DNA of 64,000 bases, taken from CBDCUC01 sp965222485. GTDB taxonomy: Bacteria > Pseudomonadota > Alphaproteobacteria > Rhizobiales > Hyphomicrobiaceae. Shown in pieces: positions 43,286 through 54,400 of the stretch; position 1 is the stretch's first letter, and each line of letters opens with the position of its first letter. The notes under the pieces are model-generated. The model did no database searches and had not been told where the DNA came from. It was given only the letters and a program-made list of their open reading frames with translations. The position numbers and the translations under genes were made by a program. Location of the stretch: positions 1,984,001-2,048,000 of the forward strand of contig CBDCUC010000040.1 in assembly GCA_965222485.1 (NCBI GenBank), written 5' to 3'.

Positions 43286-44352
43286 ACTGGACCCTCCTGC
43301 GTGGCCAGTTTGCCTGTAGCATACTCGTGGTAAGGACGCGGCAGCATTGTCATTTGCTGGTGGCCCACTGTGGGCCAATCATGTCGTCGCGCGTCACGTT
43401 TTGAATTGCCCATTTTGACAACAGCCTTGCAGTGGGGCGTTTACATCGCCTGACGGTGCTTTCCATCAATTTGCAAAAAAAGGGAGTGGCAAAAAGACCT
43501 GGAGCAACAATGTTGATCGCATCCATTCAGTGGCCCGGCGAAGACCTTGCGGGGCCGTCGCAATTGGTTTGTTTGATCAACTCAAAATGCTGATTGGTAG
43601 CGGAGGAGGGGCTTGAACCCCCGACACGCGGATTATCGTGACAGCAGGAGCAGTTAGACCCCAAGAAAATCAATTCGTTGGCGAGTACCCGTTGCACTGG
43701 TCTGCTCAACTTTTCACCATCATGCGGGATTGCCTCCCGGGATTTTCCCGCAAAGAACTTATGTGATCGCAGATGGATCATTTTGCATGACAATCAGGGA
43801 TCCCGCCGGCGATCAGCATCCCGTCATGATGGGCAGTATTTCGCTATCACGCCGCCTGGGCTCACTTCCGGTTACTGGGTTCATAATTTTCTTTGAGACA
43901 AGTTGTGCCGCCGAGGCTGTCCGGCAGCCAAGTTCGGTATCAACCGACCAGGACTGAAATATTTTCTGAGCCTGCGGACCGGTTCGAAATGCATTTGAAC
44001 CACTGTCGCAATACAACAATAAAACCCCATGCTTTTGTTTGTTATTTTCCATTCTAATGCATCGCCGCATAGTGCAGAACTATGTGGGCATATCGCGCTG
44101 TGACGGTCGAAAACCTGGTGGAGCGGCATGCTTTTTTGAACGTTGTTAGTTGTTCCAAGAGGTGTGGCGGCATGGCTACAGCTCGCTAACGTGCGGCGCG
44201 GTTTCACGTTTATCGCTTGATTGAGCTTTTCCACAGGTTATACCAAAACTGTAACGAGTAGATTTGTGTCAAATATTTCCAGGCGGACCGTCGCCAGCGA
44301 TTGAATTGAGTTTGTAAGTTTTGGCGGTTTTCGCGCGTTGGGGGAGCGTATT
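43286..44352. other. Gene-poor left boundary region of the island
   Basis: About 1,070 bp with no gene I can support. Positions 43593-43636 hold the orphan 3' fragment of tRNA-Met, and everything to its right belongs to the island. From 43637 to 44352 the sequence looks less GC-rich than its surroundings. Only one reverse frame (43881-44234) is long enough to consider; it has unusual Cys/His-rich composition and no recognisable motif. I found no integrase remnant by eye. Confidence 0.6.
43593..43636 (-). repeat. Left attachment-site repeat: orphan 3' part of tRNA-Met
   Basis: These 44 bp are identical, apart from one base, to 60439-60482. That segment covers the 3' part of the intact tRNA-Met (anticodon loop, variable region, T-arm, acceptor strand, CCA). 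The match stops just inside the anticodon, and the 5' half is missing, so this is not a working tRNA. It is in the same orientation as the intact gene, as expected for attR of an element integrated at a tRNA 3' end. Confidence 0.88.
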
Positions 44353-45816
44353 GTGTTGCGTCGGGGTGTACGTTTACTGGTTTGCATCCAGGCCTTTTGC
44401 CTGGGAGTAGTCTGGGTCATTAGCCCCAGCATGGCAGGCTCTCTTGAGCACGCTATCCGGATGGCCCTACAATCAAATCCGGAAATTGGCGCAGCTATCG
44501 CCAATCGGGAAGCGATCGATTTCGAATTAGAGCAGGCTAATGGCCTGTACCTGCCGAGCGTTGATTTCCTTGGTCGTTCCGGTGCTCAAAATCGCGATAG
44601 CCCGGCCACCCGCCCTATCGGTTCGGACGACGATACCCTCTTCCGCAATGAAGCAAACGTAATCGTTTCCCAACTGTTGTTTGACGGCTGGGAAACACGA
44701 GGAGAAGTGGAACGCCAAGCTGCCCGCGTAGATGGTGCGGCCGCAAGGATACTGGAACGGTCGGAATTCATCGCGTTGAATGTAACGCGCCAGTACCTGG
44801 AGATCGGGCGCCTTATGCGGGTGGTAAGTTTTGCCCGCCAGAATATCGGCTACCACAAGCGGGTCCTCAACGATATTGAGAGCGGAGCGACGGGTGGTGC
44901 TATCAGTGTCGCGGACAAACAACAGGCCGAAGAGCGGGTGTTTGCGGCAGAGGCACGCCTAGTCGAATTTACGGAAGAACTTAACAACGCGCACATCCGT
45001 TTCCGCCGCCTGGTCGGGGAACCCATCGGCAGCTTCAGGTCACCGCGTCAGTTTGGTGCAAGAATTCCAAACAGTTTGGGTGGCTCGCTGGCTCTGGCAC
45101 GAGCCAACAACCCGACATTAAAAATCACCAATGCAGACATAGATGCGGCTACAGCACTTATCAAAAAGGCAGAGTCTGAGTTCTATCCCAAGGTGACTCT
45201 GGAAGGTACGGCGCGTCACGGCGACGACATCGACGGCATTCGTGGCTACGAGACGGATTTGAGAGCGGAAGTCGTCGTGAAATGGAATCTCTACCGCGGC
45301 GGGATCGACGGGGCCAACAGGCAGGAACAGATTCGCCGGGTCGACGAGGAGCGCTACCGGCTTCACCAGGCGCACCGTGATGTAGAAGAAGCAGTCCGCT
45401 TGTCCTGGGAAACGCGCAACAAGCAGCGCACCCGTCTGTCGCAGTTGCGAGGACAGCTGAGCCGCGCTAATCAGCTCATCGAGTCATACGAAGAGCAGTT
45501 CAAGATTGGCGCGCGTTCGTTGCTCGACCTTCTGGACACGCAGAATACGCGGTTTAGCACTCAGGTAGCGGTCGAGACTGCTCACACATCATATATTTTT
45601 GCTGAATACCGCATGCTCGCAAGCATGGGCATTTTGCTGGACTCTCTTGGCCTGACGCCACCTGATCAGTCCACCGGGCTGGCTCGTGAGCAGGTTGGCT
45701 CACCGCCGACACCTGATGCGGAAACGCAGAAGCGTTGGGACACTCGGGTGGTACGCGGTCGCAGCTGGGATACGTTCGTCCGGCGCGAAGAGCCTGTCGT
45801 CAGCACCAAAGATTAA
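44353..45816 (+). CDS. TolC-family outer-membrane channel of a type I secretion system
   Basis: A 487-residue TolC/LapE-like protein that would form the outer-membrane exit duct. It has a signal peptide (LLVCIQAFCLGVVWVISPSMA), then SLEHAIRMALQSNPEIGAAI. The expected TolC duplication is present: VIVSQLLFDGWETRGEVER in the first half and VVVKWNLYRGGIDGANRQE in the second. GARSLLDLLDTQNTRF is a family signature near the end. I chose GTG at 44353 because GGGGAG sits 6 nt upstream; the frame is open to a TTG at 44338. It is first in the island's rightward gene set. Confidence 0.9.
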   Translation: MLRRGVRLLVCIQAFCLGVVWVISPSMAGSLEHAIRMALQSNPEIGAAIANREAIDFELEQANGLYLPSVDFLGRSGAQNRDSPATRPIGSDDDTLFRNEANVIVSQLLFDGWETRGEVERQAARVDGAAARILERSEFIALNVTRQYLEIGRLMRVVSFARQNIGYHKRVLNDIESGATGGAISVADKQQAEERVFAAEARLVEFTEELNNAHIRFRRLVGEPIGSFRSPRQFGARIPNSLGGSLALARANNPTLKITNADIDAATALIKKAESEFYPKVTLEGTARHGDDIDGIRGYETDLRAEVVVKWNLYRGGIDGANRQEQIRRVDEERYRLHQAHRDVEEAVRLSWETRNKQRTRLSQLRGQLSRANQLIESYEEQFKIGARSLLDLLDTQNTRFSTQVAVETAHTSYIFAEYRMLASMGILLDSLGLTPPDQSTGLAREQVGSPPTPDAETQKRWDTRVVRGRSWDTFVRREEPVVSTKD

Positions 45817-45895
45817 CAGACTGCTGCTATTATTTTCTGGGCAGATCTGTAATGATCGGTGTGCGTGATTAAACTGCAGGCCGGGAATTTCCCTA

Positions 45896-48088
45896 TTGCG
45901 ACCGATTTTTCCGAAAGCCGAGCCAGATGGCAAGGAGCCGGTACCGCCGTTTGCGGTGGACGCTGCGCTTGCCCCGGCCCAAGACCCCTTGCTGGATTGT
46001 CTTGATCATGTCGCGCGCCATTATGGCAAGGCGATTTCCCGATCTGTGTTTACGGCCGGCCTACCGCTCGCTGAAGGTGTTCTGACACCCCAATTGTTTC
46101 CTGACGCGGCGGCGCGTGCCGGATTGTCTGCCAAGATTGCCAAACGCAATCTGTCCCAGCTCACGTCTCTGCTTTTACCCGCCGTTCTTCTTCTCAAGAG
46201 TGGTCAGCCTGTTGTCTTGCGCGCGTTGACCAAGAGGAATGCGACGATTGTCGTGCCAGAGACGGGAGGTGGTCAATCGACCATCCCTCTGCGCGAATTG
46301 AACAAGGAGTATTCGGGTTATGCGATCCTGGCAAAGCCAGAGTTCGAGATGCGAGGCGAGCAGTCTGAGACCAGGCGAAATCGTTCGAAGAGCTGGTTCT
46401 GGGGGTCGGTTGCGCCGTTATGGCCATCCTATATGCAGGTGTTTGTCGCCGCCGCTTTCGTAAACGTGCTTGGTCTCGCTGCACCCTTGTTCATCATGAA
46501 CGTCTATGACCGCGTCTTGCCCAATAAAGCACTCACCACTCTGTGGGTATTGGCGGTCGGAATGGGTGCTGCAATTCTCTTTGACTTCGTCTTCAAGTCA
46601 CTGCGCAATTCGTTGATCGGCAATGCCGGGCGGCGCGCGGACGTCATTCTTGCCAGCAACATCTTTGAGCACGTACTGCACCTGGACCTTGGCCGGCAAT
46701 CGATGAGAACTGGTGAACTTGCCAATAAGATTCGCGACTACGAGGTCGTGCGCGAGTTCTTTACGTCCAACACCATTGTGACGATGACTGATCTGGCGTT
46801 TGTCGGCCTTTACATCTTCATAATCTACCAAATCGCCGGCCCCATCGCGTATATTCCAGCCTTGGCATTCCTCATCGTTTTGATCGCCGGTCTTATTATC
46901 CAGTACCCGTTGTCCCGGGTTGTCAGAAGTGCCCAAACAGAAGCCGGTCAGCGCCACTCAATACTGATCGAGGCACTAAATGGATTTGAAACCATTAAGA
47001 CTTGCCGCGCGGAGGGGCAGATGCTTCGCGAATGGCAGCAGTTTGTACGCCAGAACGCCGGTACTGCACATCGCGTCAGGACTGTTACTGCTTTTGGTAT
47101 GAACTTCACCTCATTCATACAACAGCTGGTTACAGTTGCCGTCGTCGTCGTAGGCGTACACATGTTTGACCAAGGTGACATTTCTCCCGGCGCATTAATA
47201 GCGAGCGTTATACTTGCAGGAAGAGGCGTGGCGCCGCTTGCGCAACTTGCCGGGACGCTGGCGCGTACGCAGCATGCGGTTCATGCATTTTCATCGTTGA
47301 ACGCAATAATGAAATCCCCTACCGAGGGGAGCGGTCAGGCACGCCATGTGGACAAGGACATTAAATCCGGAAGATTCGCATTCCAGAACGTCAAGTTCAC
47401 ATATCCTGGTGCTTCGCAACCGACGATCAATGGGTTCAACCTTACCGTCCGCGCAGGAGAACGCATCGGCATAATCGGCAAAATTGGTTCGGGCAAGACG
47501 ACGGTTGGCAGGCTTCTTACAAGCCTACTCTATCCCACAGAAGGTTCACTCATGATCGATGGGCTCGACGCTCGTCAGTATCATCCAGCGGAGATACGCC
47601 GACAGGTCGTGTTCGTATCGCAAGACAGCACCCTGTTTTCCGGGTCCTTGCGCGAGAACATAGCGTTCGGTTCTCCCAACGTTTCCGATGAAGCCGTCAT
47701 CAAAGCGGCCGAACTTGCAGGGTTGGCTGACTGGGTCAATGCGAATTCCGCTGGTTACAATCTGCAGGTGGGTGAGGGAGGAAGCTTTCTATCGAGCGGC
47801 CAGCGCCAATGTGTTTGCCTCGCCCGCGCCTTTCTGTCCGAGCCCAGTGTTCTGTTCCTCGATGAGCCGACGGGTACGATGGATATGGCGTCGGAAAAGG
47901 CATTTATAGAAAAGCTTCGTGCTGCGCTAAAGCCAAGTCAGACCTTAGTACTGGCAACGCATAGATTTCGACCGCTTTCATTAATCGACAGACTGGTTGT
48001 TTTGGACCGCGGTCGCGTTATCGCGGATGGTCCCAGGGACGATGTATTGAAAAAATTTGCCCCCAAACAGCGGGTCCCTGGCAACTAG
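45896..48088 (+). CDS. Type I secretion ABC exporter (LapB/HlyB-like)
   Basis: 730 residues. The N-terminal ~150 form a C39-like domain lacking a visible catalytic Cys, as in exporters of RTX adhesins. Six membrane helices follow (from WPSYMQVFVAAAFVNVLGL). The ATPase domain has Walker A GIIGKIGSGKTTVGRLL near residue 528, the signature FLSSGQRQCVCLARA and Walker B VLFLDEPTGTMD. The start is uncertain: TTG at 45896 is the first possible codon after an in-frame stop, and later GTG codons exist. It would drive export of the adjacent adhesin. Confidence 0.93.
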   Translation: MRPIFPKAEPDGKEPVPPFAVDAALAPAQDPLLDCLDHVARHYGKAISRSVFTAGLPLAEGVLTPQLFPDAAARAGLSAKIAKRNLSQLTSLLLPAVLLLKSGQPVVLRALTKRNATIVVPETGGGQSTIPLRELNKEYSGYAILAKPEFEMRGEQSETRRNRSKSWFWGSVAPLWPSYMQVFVAAAFVNVLGLAAPLFIMNVYDRVLPNKALTTLWVLAVGMGAAILFDFVFKSLRNSLIGNAGRRADVILASNIFEHVLHLDLGRQSMRTGELANKIRDYEVVREFFTSNTIVTMTDLAFVGLYIFIIYQIAGPIAYIPALAFLIVLIAGLIIQYPLSRVVRSAQTEAGQRHSILIEALNGFETIKTCRAEGQMLREWQQFVRQNAGTAHRVRTVTAFGMNFTSFIQQLVTVAVVVVGVHMFDQGDISPGALIASVILAGRGVAPLAQLAGTLARTQHAVHAFSSLNAIMKSPTEGSGQARHVDKDIKSGRFAFQNVKFTYPGASQPTINGFNLTVRAGERIGIIGKIGSGKTTVGRLLTSLLYPTEGSLMIDGLDARQYHPAEIRRQVVFVSQDSTLFSGSLRENIAFGSPNVSDEAVIKAAELAGLADWVNANSAGYNLQVGEGGSFLSSGQRQCVCLARAFLSEPSVLFLDEPTGTMDMASEKAFIEKLRAALKPSQTLVLATHRFRPLSLIDRLVVLDRGRVIADGPRDDVLKKFAPKQRVPGN

Positions 48089-48401
48089 CTGACGGGCTCT
48101 CGCGTTGCGCTGAAAAACAGTTTCTTACCACTGAAAATCACTGTACAAATCGTCTCCAAAGCCCAGCCTACGGGGCTTAGAGCAGTTTATGCTCGACGGT
48201 GAGCATTAAGGACAACTTAAGGGTTGTGCCAAATTTGATTGTAATCAAACTGTCAACAGAATAGTCTGTTTTTTGCACAAGCTATCAATAAAGAATTTAC
48301 ATTGATGCCGGCTTCAGCCGGCAACGAGCGGGAAGTTAGCAAACGGGTGCGGCGCGGTTAGTTTGAATTTTAAGGGCATATGAGTTTGCGCGGCACTCTC
48401 T
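48089..48401. other. AT-rich upstream region of the giant adhesin gene
   Basis: 313 bp without a gene. It contains a perfect palindrome TTTGATT-GT-AATCAAA at 48234-48249, a short hairpin AACAGA-ATAG-TCTGTT followed by T residues at 48255-48274, and a GCCGGC-TTCA-GCCGGC hairpin at 48307-48322. Together these suggest separate control of adhesin expression. Confidence 0.55.
48234..48249. promoter_or_regulatory. Palindrome upstream of the adhesin, candidate operator
   Basis: Perfect 7-bp inverted arms (TTTGATT/AATCAAA) around GT, about 150 bp before the adhesin start. Operator function is inference from symmetry and position. Confidence 0.35.
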
Positions 48402-51400
48402 ATGGAGAGTCCAGTGGCACAGCGTATCGAATTTTTTTCGCGTATCGGTTCTTTTTTTTCAGGTTCTGAGCAGCCTTCGGAGCTGACATCTAACGGTTAC
48501 ACGCAGCTCGCCCAGGCCGATGGGAATACGGCCAATGACGCTAATGGCGCGACCGTGACGCTGCCCCCGTCAATAGCCGGCGCGACCGTCACAAAGACCT
48601 ACACGTCCTCGGAAGGTGCCAAGATAGAGCTGGGCTCCGGCACTGCGATTGACAAAGTCATCATTTTTGCGGGCAATCTGTATTTCGTACAGCCGGACGG
48701 TTCGGTCGTCGTCATCATAGATGGCGCGAAGTTTGTGCCGACGCTCATTGTGCTCGGAGCCGAGATTCCAGCCCTTGAGTTGGCCAGGACCATTGAGGGT
48801 GCCGGCGAAGACGTGCCGACCGCCGGACCGGTCACGGCAAATGACAGTAGCGGCGGAAGCTTCGCCGTACCCCCTGGCCAAATCGGGCCCCCGCTCGATT
48901 TAACCGCTCTGCTTCCACCGACAGCGCTTCAGTTCGGGTTGTCTCTGCCTAGGTTTTTCGAAGGCCTATTTGACAAGGAAGAAGGTGGAGCGACGGGAAC
49001 GGTTACGCCCGTATTGGGGCCTTTGGAACCACCCACCATAATTCCGGTAGACGATGGCCCGCTGACCGGCCCCCTGCGTCTCCTTGTAAAGGAAGAGGGG
49101 ATTGACCCTAATCAGACTGGTCTGGATTTGGCCCCTGGAAATACAGGCGTATTGGGAACAAACCAAGCAAGCCCGGAGGAGTCCGACCTGGGCTTCTTCA
49201 AAGTCACGTCCGGCACGGGCGATGTAAATTCGGTTGAATTCGGCGCTACAAGCGGCATCGTCGTCACTCGCGCCGACGGTACCGTGGTTACGCAGATCTC
49301 CTGGCAGGTGACGGGGAATGGCAATCTGGTCGGTTCGATCGGCGGTGAGGTTGCGATTATCATCGACTTGCAGGGAACGGCGACTGTCGGCACCAACGGC
49401 GGGGGAACAATACCCGGCGGCGGTGGTATGGCCTTCATCGAATTTATCGTCACCATCACGGACGCATTCCCGCATTCCGAGGTAAACGTCAAAGACAACA
49501 TCGAGATCACCGGCATTCAGGTTGTCGTAACCGACGTCAACAATCTCTCTGCCAGCGCTGAAGCGGAGGTTACCGTTGTTGATGACGTGCCGACGTTGAC
49601 AGTAACGGGTGATCAGTCATCAGCGAACACGGCCCTGGCTGTTGAGCTTGACGAGACGGTCGGTACGGACCGTGCGAACCCTGCAACAACGGAGACGGCT
49701 GATGGCAACACGGACGACGCGGGTCCTGGCCTTGGCCAGGTCACGACGTCTGTTGGTGCTCCAACGACGGGCGGGCTTGTGAACTTGTTCACGGTCGGCG
49801 GCGACGTTGGTTCTGATGGCGGTTCTGACACGGGCGTGTTGAGCTTTGTCGGCTTCCCGCCGCCGACGAACAACAATCCGACGCCAGTTGCGACCAATCT
49901 TTCAGCGACGGACGGCGGTGCGATCTCACTTCTGCTTGTGTCACCGACGTTGATTGAAGGCCGTGATGCGTCCGGCACGGGCGATCTTGTGTTCACGATC
50001 GAGATCGTTACGGACACGAATGGCGATCCTCAGTTACAGACGACGTTGTTTGAGGCGATTGACCACGGCGAAGACGGTGCGTCTGGCACGGTTGCGAGCG
50101 ATGTGTTCGATGAAGACATCACGCTGGTTCTGTCCCAGGCCGGCACGATCCAGCTTCAGTACGAAGTGACGCGCGAAGACAATGATGGCGATACGATCAT
50201 TGTTGCCGGTCAGGTTGACCTGATCAGCGATCAGACTTCGTTGTTCACGTTCGATGATGATGGACCGACGTTGACTGTAACGGGTGATCAGTCATCAGCG
50301 AACACGGCCCTGGCTGTTGAGCTTGACGAGACGGTCGGGGCGGACCGTGCGAACCCTGCAACAACGGAGACGGCTGATGGCAACACGGACGACGCGGGTC
50401 CTGGCCTTGGTCAGGTCACGACGTCTGTTGGTGCTCCAACGACGGGCGGGCTTGTGAACTTGTTCACGGTCGGCGGCGACGTTGGTTCTGATGGCGGTTC
50501 TGACACGGGCGTGTTGAGCTTTGTCGGCTTCCCGCCGCCGACGAACAACAATCCGACGCCAGTTGCGACCAATCTTTCAGCGACGGACGGCGGTGCGATC
50601 TCACTTCTGCTTGTGTCACCGACGTTGATTGAAGGCCGTGATGCGTCCGGCACGGGCGATCTTGTGTTCACGATCGAGATCGTTACGGACACGAATGGCG
50701 ATCCTCAGTTACAGACGACGTTGTTTGAGGCGATTGACCACGGCGAAGACGGTGCGTCTGGCACGGTTGCGAGCGATGTGTTCGATGAAGACATCACGCT
50801 GGTTCTGTCCCAGGCCGGCACGATCCAGCTTCAGTACGAAGTGACGCGCGAAGACAATGATGGCGATACGATCATTGTTGCCGGTCAGGTTGACCTGATC
50901 AGCGATCAGACTTCGTTGTTCACGTTCGATGATGATGGACCGACGTTGACAGTAACGGGTGATCAGTCATCAGCGAACACGGCCCTGGCTGTTGAGCTTG
51001 ACGAGACGGTCGGTACGGACCGTGCGAACCCTGCAACAACGGAGACGGCTGATGGCAACACGGACGACGCGGGTCCTGGCCTTGGCCAGGTCACGACGTC
51101 TGTTGGTGCTCCAACGACGGGCGGGCTTGTGAACTTGTTCACGGTCGGCGGCGACGTTGGTTCTGATGGCGGTTCTGACACGGGCGTGTTGAGCTTTGTC
51201 GGCTTCCCGCCGCCGACGAACAACAATCCGACGCCAGTTGCGACCAATCTTTCAGCGACGGACGGCGGTGCGATCTCACTTCTGCTTGTGTCACCGACGT
51301 TGATTGAAGGCCGTGATGCGTCCGGCACGGGCGATCTTGTGTTCACGATCGAGATCGTTACGGACACGAATGGCGATCCTCAGTTGCAGACGACGTTGTT

Positions 51401-54400
51401 TGAGGCGATTGACCACGGCGAAGACGGTGCGTCTGGCACGGTTGCGAGCGATGTGTTCGATGAAGACATCACGCTGGTTCTGTCCCAGGCCGGCACGATC
51501 CAGCTTCAGTACGAAGTGACGCGCGAAGACAATGATGGCGATACGATCATTGTTGCCGGTCAGGTTGACCTGATCAGCGATCAGACCTCGTTGTTCACGT
51601 TCGACGATGATGGTCCGACGTTGACAGTAACGGGTGATCAGTCATCAGCGAACACGGCCCTGGCTGTTGAGCTTGACGAGACGGTCGGTACGGACCGTGC
51701 GAACCCTGCAACAACGGAGACGGCTGATGGCAACACGGACGACGCGGGTCCTGGCCTTGGCCAGGTCACGACGTCTGTTGGTGCTCCAACGACGGGCGGG
51801 CTTGTGAACTTGTTCACGGTCGGCGGCGACGTTGGTTCTGATGGCGGTTCTGACACGGGCGTGTTGAGCTTTGTCGGCTTCCCGCCGCCGACGAACAACA
51901 ATCCGACGCCAGTTGCGACCAATCTTTCAGCGACGGATGGCGGTGCGATCTCACTTCTGCTTGTGTCACCGACGTTGATTGAAGGCCGTGATGCGTCCGG
52001 CACGGGCGATCTTGTGTTCACGATCGAGATCGTTACGGACACGAATGGCGATCCTCAGTTGCAGACGACGTTGTTTGAGGCGATTGACCACGGCGAAGAC
52101 GGTGCGTCTGGCACGGTTGCGAGCGATGTGTTCGATGAAGACATCACGCTGGTTCTGTCCCAGGCCGGCACGATCCAGCTTCAGTACGAAGTGACGCGCG
52201 AAGACAATGATGGCGATACGATCATTGTTGCCGGTCAGGTTGACCTGATCAGCGATCAGACTTCGTTGTTCACGTTCGATGATGATGGTCCGACGTTGAC
52301 TGTAACGGGTGATCAGTCATCAGCGAACACGGCCCTGGCTGTTGAGCTTGACGAGACGGTCGGGGCGGACCGTGCGAACCCTGCAACAACGGAGACGGCT
52401 GATGGCAACACGGACGACGCGGGTCCTGGCCTTGGTCAGGTCACGACGTCTGTTGGTGCTCCAACGACGGGCGGGCTTGTGAACTTGTTCACGGTCGGCG
52501 GCGACGTTGGTTCTGATGGCGGTTCTGACACGGGCGTGTTGAGCTTTGTCGGCTTCCCGCCGCCGACGAACAACAATCCGACGCCAGTTGCGACCAATCT
52601 TTCAGCGACGGACGGCGGTGCGATCTCACTTCTGCTTGTGTCACCGACGTTGATTGAAGGCCGTGATGCGTCCGGCACGGGCGATCTTGTGTTCACGATC
52701 GAGATCGTTACGGACACGAATGGCGATCCTCAGTTACAGACGACGTTGTTTGAGGCGATTGACCACGGCGAAGACGGTGCGTCTGGCACGGTTGCGAGCG
52801 ATGTGTTCGATGAAGACATCACGCTGGTTCTGTCCCAGGCCGGCACGATCCAGCTTCAGTACGAAGTGACGCGCGAAGACAATGATGGCGATACGATCAT
52901 TGTTGCCGGTCAGGTTGACCTGATCAGCGATCAGACTTCGTTGTTCACGTTCGATGATGATGGACCGACGTTGACAGTAACGGGTGATCAGTCATCAGCG
53001 AACACGGCCCTGGCTGTTGAGCTTGACGAGACGGTCGGTACGGACCGTGCGAACCCTGCAACAACGGAGACGGCTGATGGCAACACGGACGACGCGGGTC
53101 CTGGCCTTGGCCAGGTCACGACGTCTGTTGGTGCTCCAACGACGGGCGGGCTTGTGAACTTGTTCACGGTCGGCGGCGACGTTGGTTCTGATGGCGGTTC
53201 TGACACGGGCGTGTTGAGCTTTGTCGGCTTCCCGCCGCCGACGAACAACAATCCGACGCCAGTTGCGACCAATCTTTCAGCGACGGACGGCGGTGCGATC
53301 TCACTTCTGCTTGTGTCACCGACGTTGATTGAAGGCCGTGATGCGTCCGGCACGGGCGATCTTGTGTTCACGATCGAGATCGTTACGGACACGAATGGCG
53401 ATCCTCAGTTGCAGACGACGTTGTTTGAGGCGATTGACCACGGCGAAGACGGTGCGTCTGGCACGGTTGCGAGCGATGTGTTCGATGAAGACATCACGCT
53501 GGTTCTGTCCCAGGCCGGCACGATCCAGCTTCAGTACGAAGTGACGCGCGAAGACAATGATGGCGATACGATCATTGTTGCCGGTCAGGTTGACCTGATC
53601 AGCGATCAGACCTCGTTGTTCACGTTCGACGATGATGGTCCGACGTTGACAGTAACGGGTGATCAGTCATCAGCGAACACGGCCCTGGCTGTTGAGCTTG
53701 ACGAGACGGTCGGTACGGACCGTGCGAACCCTGCAACAACGGAGACGGCTGATGGCAACACGGACGACGCGGGTCCTGGCCTTGGCCAGGTCACGACGTC
53801 TGTTGGTGCTCCAACGACGGGCGGGCTTGTGAACTTGTTCACGGTCGGCGGCGACGTTGGTTCTGATGGCGGTTCTGACACGGGCGTGTTGAGCTTTGTC
53901 GGCTTCCCGCCGCCGACGAACAACAATCCGACGCCAGTTGCGACCAATCTTTCAGCGACGGACGGCGGTGCGATCTCACTTCTGCTTGTGTCACCGACGT
54001 TGATTGAAGGCCGTGATGCGTCCGGCACGGGCGATCTTGTGTTCACGATCGAGATCGTTACGGACACGAATGGCGATCCTCAGTTGCAGACGACGTTGTT
54101 TGAGGCGATTGACCACGGCGAAGACGGTGCGTCTGGCACGGTTGCGAGCGATGTGTTCGATGAAGACATCACGCTGGTTCTGTCCCAGGCCGGCACGATC
54201 CAGCTTCAGTACGAAGTGACGCGCGAAGACAATGATGGCGATACGATCATTGTTGCCGGTCAGGTTGACCTGATCAGCGATCAGACTTCGTTGTTCACGT
54301 TCGATGATGATGGTCCGAAACTGGTTGATGCCCCGGTCATGGGCGTCGTCGAAGAAGAGCACCTGAGTGGAGATACCAGCGGGACGATCCCAGAGCTCTC

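Larger units (their letters stand above)
49590..54314 (+). repeat. Seven tandem 675-bp repeats in the adhesin gene
   Basis: Units begin at 49590, 50265, 50940, 51615, 52290, 52965 and 53640, each exactly 675 bp (225 codons) and nearly identical in DNA. Scattered single-base differences show that units 2, 3, 4 match units 5, 6, 7 respectively. The near-identity includes silent positions, which points to recent duplication or gene conversion. Confidence 0.98.

Noticed and set aside
43593..43636. A second tRNA-Met gene
   Set aside because: Only the 3' part is present; sequence beyond the anticodon does not form the 5' half of a cloverleaf.
43881..44234. A 117-residue reverse open frame in the left part of the island
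   Set aside because: No ribosome site, no motif, odd Cys/His/Pro-rich composition and no recognisable family; it does not resemble an integrase.
48255..48274. Terminator of the ABC exporter gene
   Set aside because: The stem is only 6 bp, AT-rich, and about 170 bp beyond the stop; too weak to call as a terminator feature.
49613..54067. Seven copies of a 71-residue plus-strand frame and 93-134-residue minus-strand frames
   Set aside because: They recur only because the adhesin repeat recurs; they are shadows of the adhesin frame.
49590..54314. CRISPR-like or satellite array
   Set aside because: The 675-bp units are contiguous, in frame and coding, without spacers.
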